From the NCBI GenBank assembly GCA_037349105.1, contig JAYJMM010000081.1, forward strand, positions 1,302,001 to 1,366,000: a stretch of 64,000 nucleotides of DNA, given 5' to 3'. This document shows, piece by piece, positions 32,001 through 40,727 of the stretch. Source of the DNA: Limnomonas spitsbergensis (Eukaryota; Chlorophyta; Chlorophyceae; Chlamydomonadales). The notes beneath the pieces were generated by a model. It had not been told where the DNA came from and ran no database searches. It saw only the letters and a program-made list of their open reading frames with translations. Positions within the stretch are counted from its first letter, which is position 1. Every line of letters begins with the position of its first letter. A program made the position numbers and the translations under genes.

Positions 32001-35000
32001 GACGCTGCCGAGTTGCGGGGGGAAAAGTCCAAAAAGGCTAGGCGGCGCGCGGGAAAGGCGCAGAGGGCAGCCGAGGACAGGAACCGTGGCTGCAGACCAG
32101 GAATGGACTGCCCAGACCTGCCACTCAGGATCAGCCAGGTGGATCTGGAGATCACATGGGCCAGTGGGCAGCAGAGGCCGGCGCAGAGCGCAGAGCCAGG
32201 CGCACAGCCCGCAGAACACCTACCGCAGAAACCCACGAGGCAGATACCAGCTTGCAGAGGACTTCTCACCTGTACAGCATTTAAAGGGATCCTTACAGGG
32301 GCGCTCCAGCTGATACTGGTGTGGCTCCTGCTGTCGGTGTGTGTGCCAGGGGCGCGAGCCACCGAGCAGGGTGTGCGAGGAGGAGGATTTACAGCAGGCC
32401 AAGGGGCTTTTGTGTCTGGACAAGAGGCAGCAGCAAAGCTGTCGTCTGGATGGTTGCGCCCGCCAGCAGTCATTCCCATGGGGGGTGCCAGCAGGAGGGG
32501 TGCCTGCAGCCAGCAGGAGAGCTGGCAAAGTGGCAACGACACTGGCAGGGAAGAGCCGCCCGCGGAGGACGACCCGCAGGCGGCTGAGATGATCGACATG
32601 TTCCAGCCGGGGGGAGTCGTGGAGCCGCCCGCGGAGTACGTCAAAACCAAGGAGGGGTGGCTGCTGGGCCAGCACCCCGACTTCACTGCGGCACAGCAGG
32701 AGAGCCTGGAGCAAAGCCTCAGGGATCGCCAAGGAGCGTTCGCTTACTCCATGGAGGATCTGCCTGGCTACTGCGGCACGCAGGGTGAGTTTACACTGGC
32801 TTTAGAAGACGAGGTCAGTTCGTGCTTTCAGAAGTCCAGGGATATGCCGCCGCCCAAAGCAGCCATTTTTAAAGAAAAGTGCCAGCCAATGATACAGGCA
32901 GGTATTATCGTCAAAGTACCCCAGGGGGGGCCTATCAAGTTTGCGGCCAACTCAGTAGTAGCAGCCAAGAAGAGTGCTGAGACTGGGGAGTGGACTGACC
33001 ACCGGATAGCGCACGATATGCGCAGGTTAAACCTGCGTACGGCTAAGCAGGAGTTTGCAATCCCCAGGATGGAGACCATTTTTCAGAACCTGGGAACTGC
33101 CAAGATATTCAGCAAGGTTGATCTCCGGTCGGGGTTCATGCAGATCCCTATAAAGGTCGAGGACCAGCCTAAGACAGCTTTCTGGATGGGCCCTGAGCTT
33201 TGGATGTACACAAAGCTCAACTTCGGTCTGCGCAATGGACCTCCCTTCTTTCAGCGTATGATGGAAGAGGAGATTGCCAGGGCAGGCCTGAGTGCGTTCT
33301 GCGTGGCATTCATTGATGATCTGCTAGTGTACAGTGACACACCAGCAGAACACATCAGGCATGTGGAGCTGATGTTAGACATGCTCCACAGTGTAGGATT
33401 AAGGGCGCACCCCGACAAGTCCCTGTTTGGGTGTGCAACGGTAGAGTACCTGGGTCACAATGTGTCGGCCCAGGGGCTCACGCCACACGCAGCCAAGATA
33501 GCAGCGGTTATGGCGCTGCCAGAGCCCACATCGGTGAAAAACATTCAGGAGGTCATGGGATTCTTGAATTTCTACCGGTGCTACATCCCGGATTTCTCGA
33601 AAAAGGCGGCATGCATCAACGCATTGCTGGTCAAGGGGGTCCCGTTTGTGTGGGGGCCAGAGCAGTCGCAGGCGTTCCAGTTGATCAAAACAGAGATGTG
33701 CGAGGGAGGAAGAGTTCTGCGCAGGCCAGATTACAGTGGGACAGGGCCAGACGGCAAGGGGCCGCCGAGACCATTCTTGCTGTACACAGATTTCTCTAAG
33801 CAGGGCATAGGTGCCGTGCTAGGACAGTGTGACGACAGCGGGCGGGAGTATATGGTGGCGTGCACGTCCAGATCCCTGAACAAGAGCGAGAGGAACTATT
33901 CCTCGTTCCAGGGGGAGATGCTGGCCGCAGTGTATGCAGCACGCACATACCGTCACATGCTGTTCGGGTGCAAGGTGCATCTCATCACCGACCATGAGCC
34001 GCTCACTTACCTCATGGACAATCAGACGTTGGTAGGCCAGCATGCTAGGTGGGCCCTCATGCTTCAAGAGCTGGACATTACCATTGTCCACCGCTCAGGG
34101 GCATGCCATCAGAATGCGGACATCCCGTCCAGATCACCACTCCCATCCTCAGCTGACCGCACGGGGGCCAGGCTTGATACAGCCGCTCCCGAGCCGGCAG
34201 CCCAGGAGGGGGCAGGGGGGAAGCAGGTAGCTTTACTCACGGGGTTGGGCAGAGTGAACCAGTGGCATGCAGACCAGATGGTGCGCATGGCACAAGAAGG
34301 CAGAAGAAGAGTACAGATACTGCGAGCTGCAGAGGCAGCTTGCGTGACAGCGCCGGTAGGGCAGGAGATATCCTCTGCCGCCACTGACGATGATGAGCAG
34401 GCGCAGCCTGTCAGTACAGCAGAACAGGCATTCAGCAACAGGGAGCGGGCCAGGACAATGATCAGTGATGTTCTAGCTGACCTGCCCCGGGTGACGCCCC
34501 CTCATTCACATGCAGGCCTGGACACAGCTTGCCTGTCGGGTGGGGCAGTGCGGGCCATGGAGACCGAGGGAGTCGTCCTTTTCGAGCCCTTTGGAGGTAT
34601 GTGTTCAGGGTTGGAGATGGTGCTCAGGGCGGGTATCCCAGTGGTGCAGTACCTGTATGCTGATATCAGTGAGGAAGTCAGAGAGATCGCAGGGGGGCGC
34701 CTGGTGCAGTTGCACAGGAGATACCCTCAGTTGTTTCCGGTCAAAGCGTTTGATAAGGCGTTCAGAGCGTTGCCCCAGGATGTGTATGCCATTACGGCAA
34801 AGCACCTCCAGGAGGCGGGCGCCCAGGAGGGGCGCCAGTGGTTCATGGTAGCAGGCTGGGAATGCCAGGACCTTTCGTCAGCAGGCAAGGGGCGTGGGCT
34901 CGAGGGAGAGAGAAGCAAGTCTTTCTTCCCGTTAGTCAAGCTGTTGGGTACACTACAGTTCCTGCAGGGGCCTAGGCCGCCAGCGTACCTGATTGAGAAT

Positions 35001-37673
35001 GTGGCAATGCAGTTGAATCAGAAGAGTGTGAAGGCCAGTGTTGAGGCTTTTCAGGAGGTGTGCAGGATTCTGGGAACACCGGCGCTGTTTGACGCAGCGC
35101 AGGTGGGGTCTTACGCCCACCGCACCCGCAACTATTGGGGGAATATCGCCCCTGCAGCAGATATTGAGTTTGTGATTCGTGCGTCAACCAGACCCCACGG
35201 GGGGATAGTAGACGACATTCTAGACAAGGGTAGCAAGGCCCAGGTCGTCTCTTGCCCGGACAATGGGGGGTACCGCATCAACGTAACAGGACAGCCCAGG
35301 AAGGTGCTGCCGTGTCTGATGGCCACGCCCTCGTCATATTCTTTTCGGAACGGGCAGAATGGGATGGTGTACAGGCCCATGGGGGAATTGCAGGAGCCCA
35401 ATGCAAACGAGCGTGAGCGAGCCATGGGGTACGCTGTGGGGTCCACATTGCCGCGCCCAGACTTCCCAGAGGCGGCCAGGAGGGCAGCCTTGGGCAGGTG
35501 CATGGATTCATGGGCACTAGGTGCATGGCTCAATGTGGCGCTTGAGTGCGCTAAAATCATACCAGAGGAATTGAAGCGCAGGGCAAGGCTGCCAGGCCAG
35601 GACAGGGACCCAGTGCTGGGCGCAACCTTAATGTCCAGCCACTATGCCCTTGCTACTGCAGGAAACGCATGCTCTGGCAGCGGAGAGGTGGCCGCGTCAT
35701 ACAGGCAGTGCCTGGGAGAATCGGCTGCGGCAGACTGGGCCGACGCAGCACAGGAACCAGGTGGGAACACGCCTGAGGGGCAAGTTGTGGTTGAGAGCGT
35801 GGTGACCAGGGTCACGGAAAGGGAAAAGGACTCGCCAGGATGCCCTGCAGGACCATCGGTCAGGGTTGATGTGTGGGCAGACGAACCTGTATTGAGGTTT
35901 CTCCGTGAGAAGACATACGTGCAGGGAACAGAGCTAGGAGAACAGACCAGAGTACAGCGCAGAGCGGCGCCATTCCAGTGGGAATCAGAGAGGGGAGGAG
36001 TACTGATGAGGCTCATGCCTGACGGTAGACGGTGTGTGGTGCCCAGGCCAGAGGACAGGCTTGCAGTGATCCAGACAGCCCATGCCGGTACGGGCCACTT
36101 TGGCAGCCACCGCACGGCCTTCATGGTCATGCAGCAGCATTGGTGGCGGGGACTTAGGGCAGCAGTCAAGAAGGCCGTGCAGGAATGTGGCGTGTGTGAC
36201 AGGGCCAGGGCGTCCACATTCAACCACATACAGCCTAACCTGCACCCGCTTCCCATTGAGGGGTTGTTTTTCCGGTGGGGAGTGGACCTGTGTGGTCCAT
36301 TTACGACCACTTCCAGGGGCAATCGGTTTGTGATGGTTTGTGTGGAGCATTACTCCAAATGGGTGGAGTTGATCCCCATTCCAAGCAAGGCGTCTGATGT
36401 GACGGCCTTGGCATTCTTTCAAAATGTGGTTGCACGATTCGGGGGATGCGCAGAGGTGGTGACAGACCAGGGAACAGAGTTCCAGGGTGAGTTTCAGGAC
36501 ATGTTGTTGGACTGCTTCATTGACCACCGCACCACTTCTGCCAACCACCCCCAGGCAGACGGGTTTTCAGAGAGGGCTGTCCAGACCCTCAAGGCAGGCC
36601 TGCGCAAGTGCTGCGAGGAGGGCAGCAGCGACGAGTCCTGGGACAAGATGGTGCCCTGGGTAGCCCTAGGCTTCCGATGCTCGCCGCAGCAGGCCACGCG
36701 CATGGCGCCGTACGAGGTGCTGTTCGGACAGAGACCCACCTTCCCCTCCAGAGTGGGAGCGGACCTCTGGAGCACAGCCAAGGTGGCAACGGCAGAGGAA
36801 GCAGCAGACCTGCTCTTGGCCAGAGTGGCCAGGATCAAAGAAGCACTGCCAGTCGCGGGTGAGCATCTAAAAATTGCGCAGCACCGCGACAAGCTGCGAT
36901 ATGCACGCATCCGTGGGGGAGGGTATGTCCCCCAGGTCAGGCGTTTTGCAGAGGGAGATTACGTGTATGTGAAGTATTCATCAGAGCGACGCAGCCTCGA
37001 TCCCAAGGCCAGGCCTGAGATCCTCAGGGTCAAAACACTGGGGGCGACGGGAACTTTGGTGTTGGAAGGGGCAGATGGCCTCACAGTTACAGAGAATGCA
37101 GTCAATTGTTCTCCATGCCACTTGCCCAACCTCAGGGGAGTGGTTGATTTCAGTGGAACCAGACCCAATAACAGCCTGTCATGCGAGGTGTGCCAGCTGC
37201 CCGATCGCGGAGAGGTGATGCTTTTGTGTGATGCCTGCAATACAGGTTGGCACATGGACTGCTTGGTACCAGTACTCGAGGAGGTGCCTGAGGGCGAGTG
37301 GTTGTGCCCACACTGCAAGCCGAAAGACAAGGGAGCTGGGCCCGCTGCTGTAGCAGGGCCCACCACAGAAGAGCGCAGTTTACAGGTCCAGGGGCGACCG
37401 AGCCCAGCAGCCAGAGCGGCTGCCAGGACAGCCCAGGAGGCCGACGTCTTGGACAGGCCTGAGGTGGAAGTCATGGCCACCAACCCAGCAACAAGGCAAA
37501 TGGAGCGGGGCATCGCAAGACCAATGGCGAACGGGTTGTATGACATCTCGTACACCACTGGCCGGGGAGAGGCCAATGTCACCCCGAGAGCAGTTACAAG
37601 AAGGGCCAAGGTGGCCAAAGAAGCAGCAAGGGAGGAAGAAGAGTCAGCCTGTGAGGATCTTACCGGGACCTGA
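29022..37673 (+). CDS. Retrotransposon ORF2: Pol with C5-methyltransferase and PHD finger
   Basis: 2883 aa from the first ATG of the frame; the frame is open from 28887, overlapping ORF1 in -1. Residues 1-1080: unrecognised, low complexity; a hydrophobic stretch at ~1087-1110. RT ~1280-1470 with VDLRSGF (Asp 1367) and FIDD (1430-1433). RNase H ~1585-1705 (YTDFS, Asp 1590; HQNADIPSR). C5-cytosine methyltransferase ~1854-2175: FGG (1857), WECQDLSSAGKGRGLEGERS with Cys 1948, IENV (Glu 1992), HRTRNYW, ERERAMGY. Integrase: H-x4-H-x29-C-x2-C (2354, 2359, 2389, 2392) and D2422, D2482, E2517, an exact D,D-35-E. PHD finger 2721-2765 (CEVC...CDAC...H...C...CPHC). Copies RNA to DNA, degrades the template and inserts the DNA; the methyltransferase and PHD probably act on chromatin. 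Methyltransferases have been reported in some algal and dinoflagellate retrotransposons, so the fusion has precedent. No frameshift or stop breaks it. Confidence 0.9.
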   Translation: MPCPGTPEGNADTGVEVAVAAAGTRNGLSRQDHHPGAKGAAAMSPEDTTAGAVRTHHSTTSRSSAARWEEEDRGLQSSRSRGERPAAGNEDSQFIQAGTGRRGRSGSRGRARPEPDLPRLPESRCFVQWYRLGEEMPEASSSEAMITLPAQSKDGLCRLQNHRLLEGRSHTCVNIAAAMQAVARLIFPWDAVTAVLLGAALKGFIQPSTRMEVYMQRGWSRHPIYAYCVSEMVELAVKEGITAVAAADRAHPDVPDSARTEGAWQGAQPGFMRTPWAEDCVHQLMEHSALRDRAFYVPVQALREHGRGDRPEDGAYSGAGLCHADRPRRCEATVEASVTIPRMVAGQAVPWGMDPGEARAAIPVQQLVTYYYEELEEGEMPVSAAWIHMHASRDDMPVFLFARCEGNVAITRCASVDEAEFHAHTHARGADPATWAVMLMALQRVLLPGQLSAAMRHVWGVDDQWAPLEMTDCPTWPYGAQRSPADGPMWEDEEEFARSPFAVERLEACVHQWVRWERRAWRDNRASSVVPYWQANGMTVQLWRQAHPAGVRTLHPLFRGAGADTYMEELEELRTQPVPGRWMVGRWGSHHWDPASITDGPIQDTYQEPTEQGHVAFVTTLGATASSWEWLEPMEDMEVSALEAETGDWAEPQTVPDSASHEDRGLLEEEIEDPSEGPPSLVQDSESEDEWGADRSPCPARISLTRADTGDADGMEEPANAGPGPGSPVWGREEDLVQLRQEWMREVAQEQAAMEERRTRRAEIERSSKAALEETAHKVTVGVNPQQAADQCAGEPKGAAAGKANGRSPGDAQISPPAQAAAREPWGDPAAYSTERWVAVLRHFVDELDVLRRQEMGQQEASQEASLVFRLRMLPQPDPNPRMGGYSRAVRELQEELTERISALNRMGAKGVDTQQPSDSRSSQACTSRGEALARRAASARATLQQGSGPEEPAGAGSSTTVQRAIHRQERLAQGSTGQIPRAGPERAGAAWTDAAELRGEKSKKARRRAGKAQRAAEDRNRGCRPGMDCPDLPLRISQVDLEITWASGQQRPAQSAEPGAQPAEHLPQKPTRQIPACRGLLTCTAFKGILTGALQLILVWLLLSVCVPGARATEQGVRGGGFTAGQGAFVSGQEAAAKLSSGWLRPPAVIPMGGASRRGACSQQESWQSGNDTGREEPPAEDDPQAAEMIDMFQPGGVVEPPAEYVKTKEGWLLGQHPDFTAAQQESLEQSLRDRQGAFAYSMEDLPGYCGTQGEFTLALEDEVSSCFQKSRDMPPPKAAIFKEKCQPMIQAGIIVKVPQGGPIKFAANSVVAAKKSAETGEWTDHRIAHDMRRLNLRTAKQEFAIPRMETIFQNLGTAKIFSKVDLRSGFMQIPIKVEDQPKTAFWMGPELWMYTKLNFGLRNGPPFFQRMMEEEIARAGLSAFCVAFIDDLLVYSDTPAEHIRHVELMLDMLHSVGLRAHPDKSLFGCATVEYLGHNVSAQGLTPHAAKIAAVMALPEPTSVKNIQEVMGFLNFYRCYIPDFSKKAACINALLVKGVPFVWGPEQSQAFQLIKTEMCEGGRVLRRPDYSGTGPDGKGPPRPFLLYTDFSKQGIGAVLGQCDDSGREYMVACTSRSLNKSERNYSSFQGEMLAAVYAARTYRHMLFGCKVHLITDHEPLTYLMDNQTLVGQHARWALMLQELDITIVHRSGACHQNADIPSRSPLPSSADRTGARLDTAAPEPAAQEGAGGKQVALLTGLGRVNQWHADQMVRMAQEGRRRVQILRAAEAACVTAPVGQEISSAATDDDEQAQPVSTAEQAFSNRERARTMISDVLADLPRVTPPHSHAGLDTACLSGGAVRAMETEGVVLFEPFGGMCSGLEMVLRAGIPVVQYLYADISEEVREIAGGRLVQLHRRYPQLFPVKAFDKAFRALPQDVYAITAKHLQEAGAQEGRQWFMVAGWECQDLSSAGKGRGLEGERSKSFFPLVKLLGTLQFLQGPRPPAYLIENVAMQLNQKSVKASVEAFQEVCRILGTPALFDAAQVGSYAHRTRNYWGNIAPAADIEFVIRASTRPHGGIVDDILDKGSKAQVVSCPDNGGYRINVTGQPRKVLPCLMATPSSYSFRNGQNGMVYRPMGELQEPNANERERAMGYAVGSTLPRPDFPEAARRAALGRCMDSWALGAWLNVALECAKIIPEELKRRARLPGQDRDPVLGATLMSSHYALATAGNACSGSGEVAASYRQCLGESAAADWADAAQEPGGNTPEGQVVVESVVTRVTEREKDSPGCPAGPSVRVDVWADEPVLRFLREKTYVQGTELGEQTRVQRRAAPFQWESERGGVLMRLMPDGRRCVVPRPEDRLAVIQTAHAGTGHFGSHRTAFMVMQQHWWRGLRAAVKKAVQECGVCDRARASTFNHIQPNLHPLPIEGLFFRWGVDLCGPFTTTSRGNRFVMVCVEHYSKWVELIPIPSKASDVTALAFFQNVVARFGGCAEVVTDQGTEFQGEFQDMLLDCFIDHRTTSANHPQADGFSERAVQTLKAGLRKCCEEGSSDESWDKMVPWVALGFRCSPQQATRMAPYEVLFGQRPTFPSRVGADLWSTAKVATAEEAADLLLARVARIKEALPVAGEHLKIAQHRDKLRYARIRGGGYVPQVRRFAEGDYVYVKYSSERRSLDPKARPEILRVKTLGATGTLVLEGADGLTVTENAVNCSPCHLPNLRGVVDFSGTRPNNSLSCEVCQLPDRGEVMLLCDACNTGWHMDCLVPVLEEVPEGEWLCPHCKPKDKGAGPAAVAGPTTEERSLQVQGRPSPAARAAARTAQEADVLDRPEVEVMATNPATRQMERGIARPMANGLYDISYTTGRGEANVTPRAVTRRAKVAKEAAREEEESACEDLTGT

Positions 37674-38403
37674 AGCCCGGAGCGGCAAGGCCGCTGAGCA
37701 CGTGACGTCACCCACGCCGTAACTGGCAAGGAGCGGGCAGGCGCCTACAGAGCAGAAGTGCAGATGCAGCGCGGCTTGTCCTAGTACCCGGTAGGCAGTG
37801 GGCCGGCAGCCAGCGGACCGAAGACGGAAGATGCAGGAGTAGAGTTATGGCAGCTTAATGAAAATTTGTTTCTCAAACACCATAGCAGCAGGGCTACGGT
37901 AGTACATATGTTATAAGGATGATGAGCGAGGAGAATTAGTCAACTCGGGCAATGATAGCACGGTAGGAGGCGGATCACGCTGCTACGGCGCACAAATCCT
38001 GTGGCCATTAAAGACCAGGCGGCTATGGCGCAGTGGGGCGAGAGCAGCGGTTGTTCTTAGCTTGACCTGATAACTTTGAAATTTCTCTGTTTGCTAGCCA
38101 GTAGTGGGCTGAACAGCTTGAGTTTGTAGGGTTCTGCGCATTGCGCTTCAGCTGAAACTCGGTTATTTTTTATTTCCAGATTTGCAGAAGGCCTGAACCA
38201 GGCAGATTTGTAGACGGCCTGAACCAGGCAGATTTGAAAAGGCCTGAACCAGGCAAATTTGTAGAAGGGCGGAACCAGGCATATTTGCAGATGATGATTT
38301 GAGCTTCTACGTACATATTTTTCAAAGAAGTTCTTTCAGTACCACCCCTTTTTCCGGCTCCCCGCGCATGCCTGGAGGGCTTAACGCTGGGGAGCGGGGG
38401 GCG
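37674..38403 (+). other. Retrotransposon 3' non-coding region and purine tract
   Basis: 730 nt without a gene. 38180-38290 holds four ~32-bp copies of ggcctgaaccaggcagattt with small changes. 38389-38401 is a purine tract (ggggagcgggggg, one C) directly before repeat B1, in the position of a plus-strand primer. Confidence 0.65.
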
Positions 38404-38633
38404 AGTAAAGTAGTAGGGGCGGTACCCACGAGACGGAGACTTCCAGACAGAGATATCCAGTTAGGGACTTCCAGTTACAGTTATCTTGTTAACAAGCTCT
38501 TGTCTGAAGTACAAGGAGCATGAATGTACGGTGATGTACCGTATTTGTGAGTAGAGGACACCTCTCTAAGGTGTCCTGACCGGAGTTTACGGTATTTACC
38601 ATAGTATTGCAGTTACTGCTTTATGGTGCGACA
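38404..38633 (+). repeat. Terminal repeat B1 (internal copy)
   Basis: 230 bp from agtaaagtagtaggggcg to ggtgcgaca, repeated at 39270-39499. Contains a 9-bp hairpin (aggacacct, loop ctcta, aggtgtcct; 38555-38577). Its end joins A2 through gc, making the palindrome GACAGCTGTC (38630-38639). Confidence 0.9.
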
Positions 38634-38635
38634 GC

Positions 38636-39269
38636 TGTCACAGTATATTACAGTATACGTGACAGAACCGTTTAGACCGCAGTTAGCGGCCTCGGGTACT
38701 CCGCAGCTTCTCTGCGGAGCCCACGGATTTGAACTGAGACCTAGAAACCTGCTTACGCAGGATTAGTTTGACAGGTTCCACCGTACTCTGAATTGGGCCT
38801 GCCGGGTCCCTGTATCCCGGCAATTGCCTTGGCTAGTTACTTCGTCCCTTTCTAAAGGACAGACCTCTATTTGTAACAAGCACCGGCCGTCTTCGAGACC
38901 TGCAGCTTTCATATAAGTCAGTACCTTAACCCGAGTCAAGTCTACCTCAGCCTCAGCTGAGATAGCTGGAGACAAGTACCTAGCAAAGAAGGCCCGGGAC
39001 CCTGCCGAACAAGAAGTACGCAGACCACGTCCCGACGCCCTCACCGCGAGAAGCGCGGTAAGTGCCCTTAACATAGCCCTGCTGGATCGCGCCCAGACGG
39101 CCAGAAGGCCTGTGCCCCCATAGTCAATTGCCATACAACCAAATAACCGGCTCGCTGCTTAACTCGCTGAGCACTCGCAGCCAGTGTGTAGTCACTGAGC
39201 CTGCCCGTAGGCGTCCGTCACTGCCGTGAGGAAAGAAGTCCGCCACGGACCTGAAGCGCACATCGCGTG
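38636..39269 (+). repeat. Terminal repeat A2 (right)
   Basis: Second copy of the 634-bp A repeat. It is preceded by B1 plus gc and followed directly by B2 (catcgcgtg|agtaaag). A2 plus B2 forms an 864-bp block with TG...CA ends, like an LTR, while no such complete block exists on the left side. Confidence 0.9.
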
Positions 39270-39499
39270 AGTAAAGTAGTAGGGGCGGTACCCACGAGAC
39301 GGAGACTTCCAGACAGAGATATCCAGTTAGGGACTTCCAGTTACAGTTATCTTGTTAACAAGCTCTTGTCTGAAGTACAAGGAGCATGAATGTACGGTGA
39401 TGTACCGTATTTGTGAGTAGAGGACACCTCTCTAAGGTGTCCTGACCGGAGTTTACGGTATTTACCATAGTATTGCAGTTACTGCTTTATGGTGCGACA
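39270..39499 (+). repeat. Terminal repeat B2 (right end of element)
   Basis: Second copy of B, ending GCGACA at 39499 followed by the target duplication TCTA (39500-39503). Confidence 0.9.
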
Positions 39500-40369
39500 T
39501 CTAGCAAGGATTTGTATCTGGCAGGTGATAGCTAGAGCAATGGTTTGTTCGTTTTTTCACCGCTTGATATTTGTGAACCTTCTACATTAATCGACTCCAT
39601 CAGAAGGCACTGATGAGCTGATTGAAATTGACCCCGATCCCTTCCTTAAATTCTGATTTTTGACTGAGAAATTAAGGTTTTACTAGGTTCCGGAGGCGGG
39701 GGAGGGATAGCCAGGGGTCGGTTGACAATTTGTTGAGGATGGGGTCATGGGGTGTTTAACCTTTTTTCTTGCCCCCCCTCGCCCAGCCGTGTCCGCGGTA
39801 TGTCAGCCATAGTGCGAGTCGCGACCGAACTGGTGCTGTGAGACTGGCCGCTAAAAGGAAAGAAAGAAAAGCGATAATGGCTGGAATAAAGCAAGCTGCG
39901 GGATGGCCGCCTGTTGAACTTGCTCCCACGGAAGGCCATGGGTCGGCGATCGCGTCATAGCTGGGCACCCTTTGTTGCTTGGTCCCTACTAGAGGTGTAC
40001 CCTTTGTAGGCTCGGCCGCTTCGGCTTTCGACTGAATTGTTCAAGGCTAAAAGGTAGGAGGGGATAGAGGCAACAAACAGAAAAATTGGGGGCGGTGCCC
40101 AACGGAGTGCATGAGGTTACCGGTATCTGGTTGCGCAACACATAAACCCGGAGACTGGAACTGCACCAATTTGATCAAGCAGACAGCGGGATCGCCTTAT
40201 CAATTGATTGTTGCTTGTTCGGCTCATTCGATATTTCCTGACTACTTGCAGATAAGGGCTGTAACCTGCCACTGCTGATGTATGGTCTTCATAAGGCGAA
40301 TAACATAGCGAACTCCCAATTACTTTCAAGTCAGTTGCCAGAAATAATGCCCTCCCTGTGGTCGCAAAA

Positions 40370-40605
40370 CCATAGCAGTGCCATTACCATAGCAGTACCC
40401 GCACCATAGCAGTACCATTACCATAGCAGTACCCGCACCATAGCAGTACCATTACCATAGCAGTACCCGCACCATAGCAGTACCATTACCAGAGCAGTAC
40501 CCGCACCATAGCAGTACCATTACCAGAGCAGTACCCGCACCATAGCAGTACCATTACCAGAGCAGTACCATTACCATAGCAGTACCCGCACCATAGCAGT
40601 ATTAC
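40370..40605. repeat. ~35-bp minisatellite of alternating 17-18-bp units
   Basis: Units accatagcagtacccgc and accatagcagtaccatt alternate six to seven times; a change of ccatag to ccagag marks three neighbouring copies. 39504-40369 before it holds no recognised gene. Confidence 0.9.
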
Positions 40606-40727
40606 GAAGCCCTTGTCAAGCATAACCTAACGTCAGGGTGGGGGAGGGCCTGAACATGTTTTGCATTTAGGCCTTGACCCTTGACCCTGAAAGTGCTGGT
40701 TGGGTCCCCAGGCTTGCGGACATTTCG

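Larger units (their letters stand above)
20536..39499 (+). mobile_element. Giant Ty3/gypsy-like retrotransposon with split direct repeats
   Basis: 18,964 bp between TCTA duplications, starting TGTCAC and ending GCGACA. Order: repeat A1 (20536-21169), primer site (21168-21190), leader, ORF1 gag-protease (21886-29073), ORF2 RT-RNase H-methyltransferase-integrase-PHD (to 37673), 3' non-coding with a short tandem repeat, purine tract (38389-38401), repeat B1 (38404-38633), gc, repeat A2 (38636-39269), repeat B2 (39270-39499). A1 and A2 are 634 bp with one difference noticed (20650 C, 38750 T). B1 and B2 are 230 bp and appear identical. Both frames are intact, so the insertion is young. The RT-RNase H-IN order and the IN type are Ty3/gypsy; the A...B-A-B repeat plan is not that of ordinary LTR elements. 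Confidence 0.9.

Noticed and set aside
20536..39499. Classification as a DIRS/PAT/Ngaro element
   Set aside because: The repeat plan fits, but there is a full DDE integrase, a 4-bp target duplication and no tyrosine recombinase that I can see.
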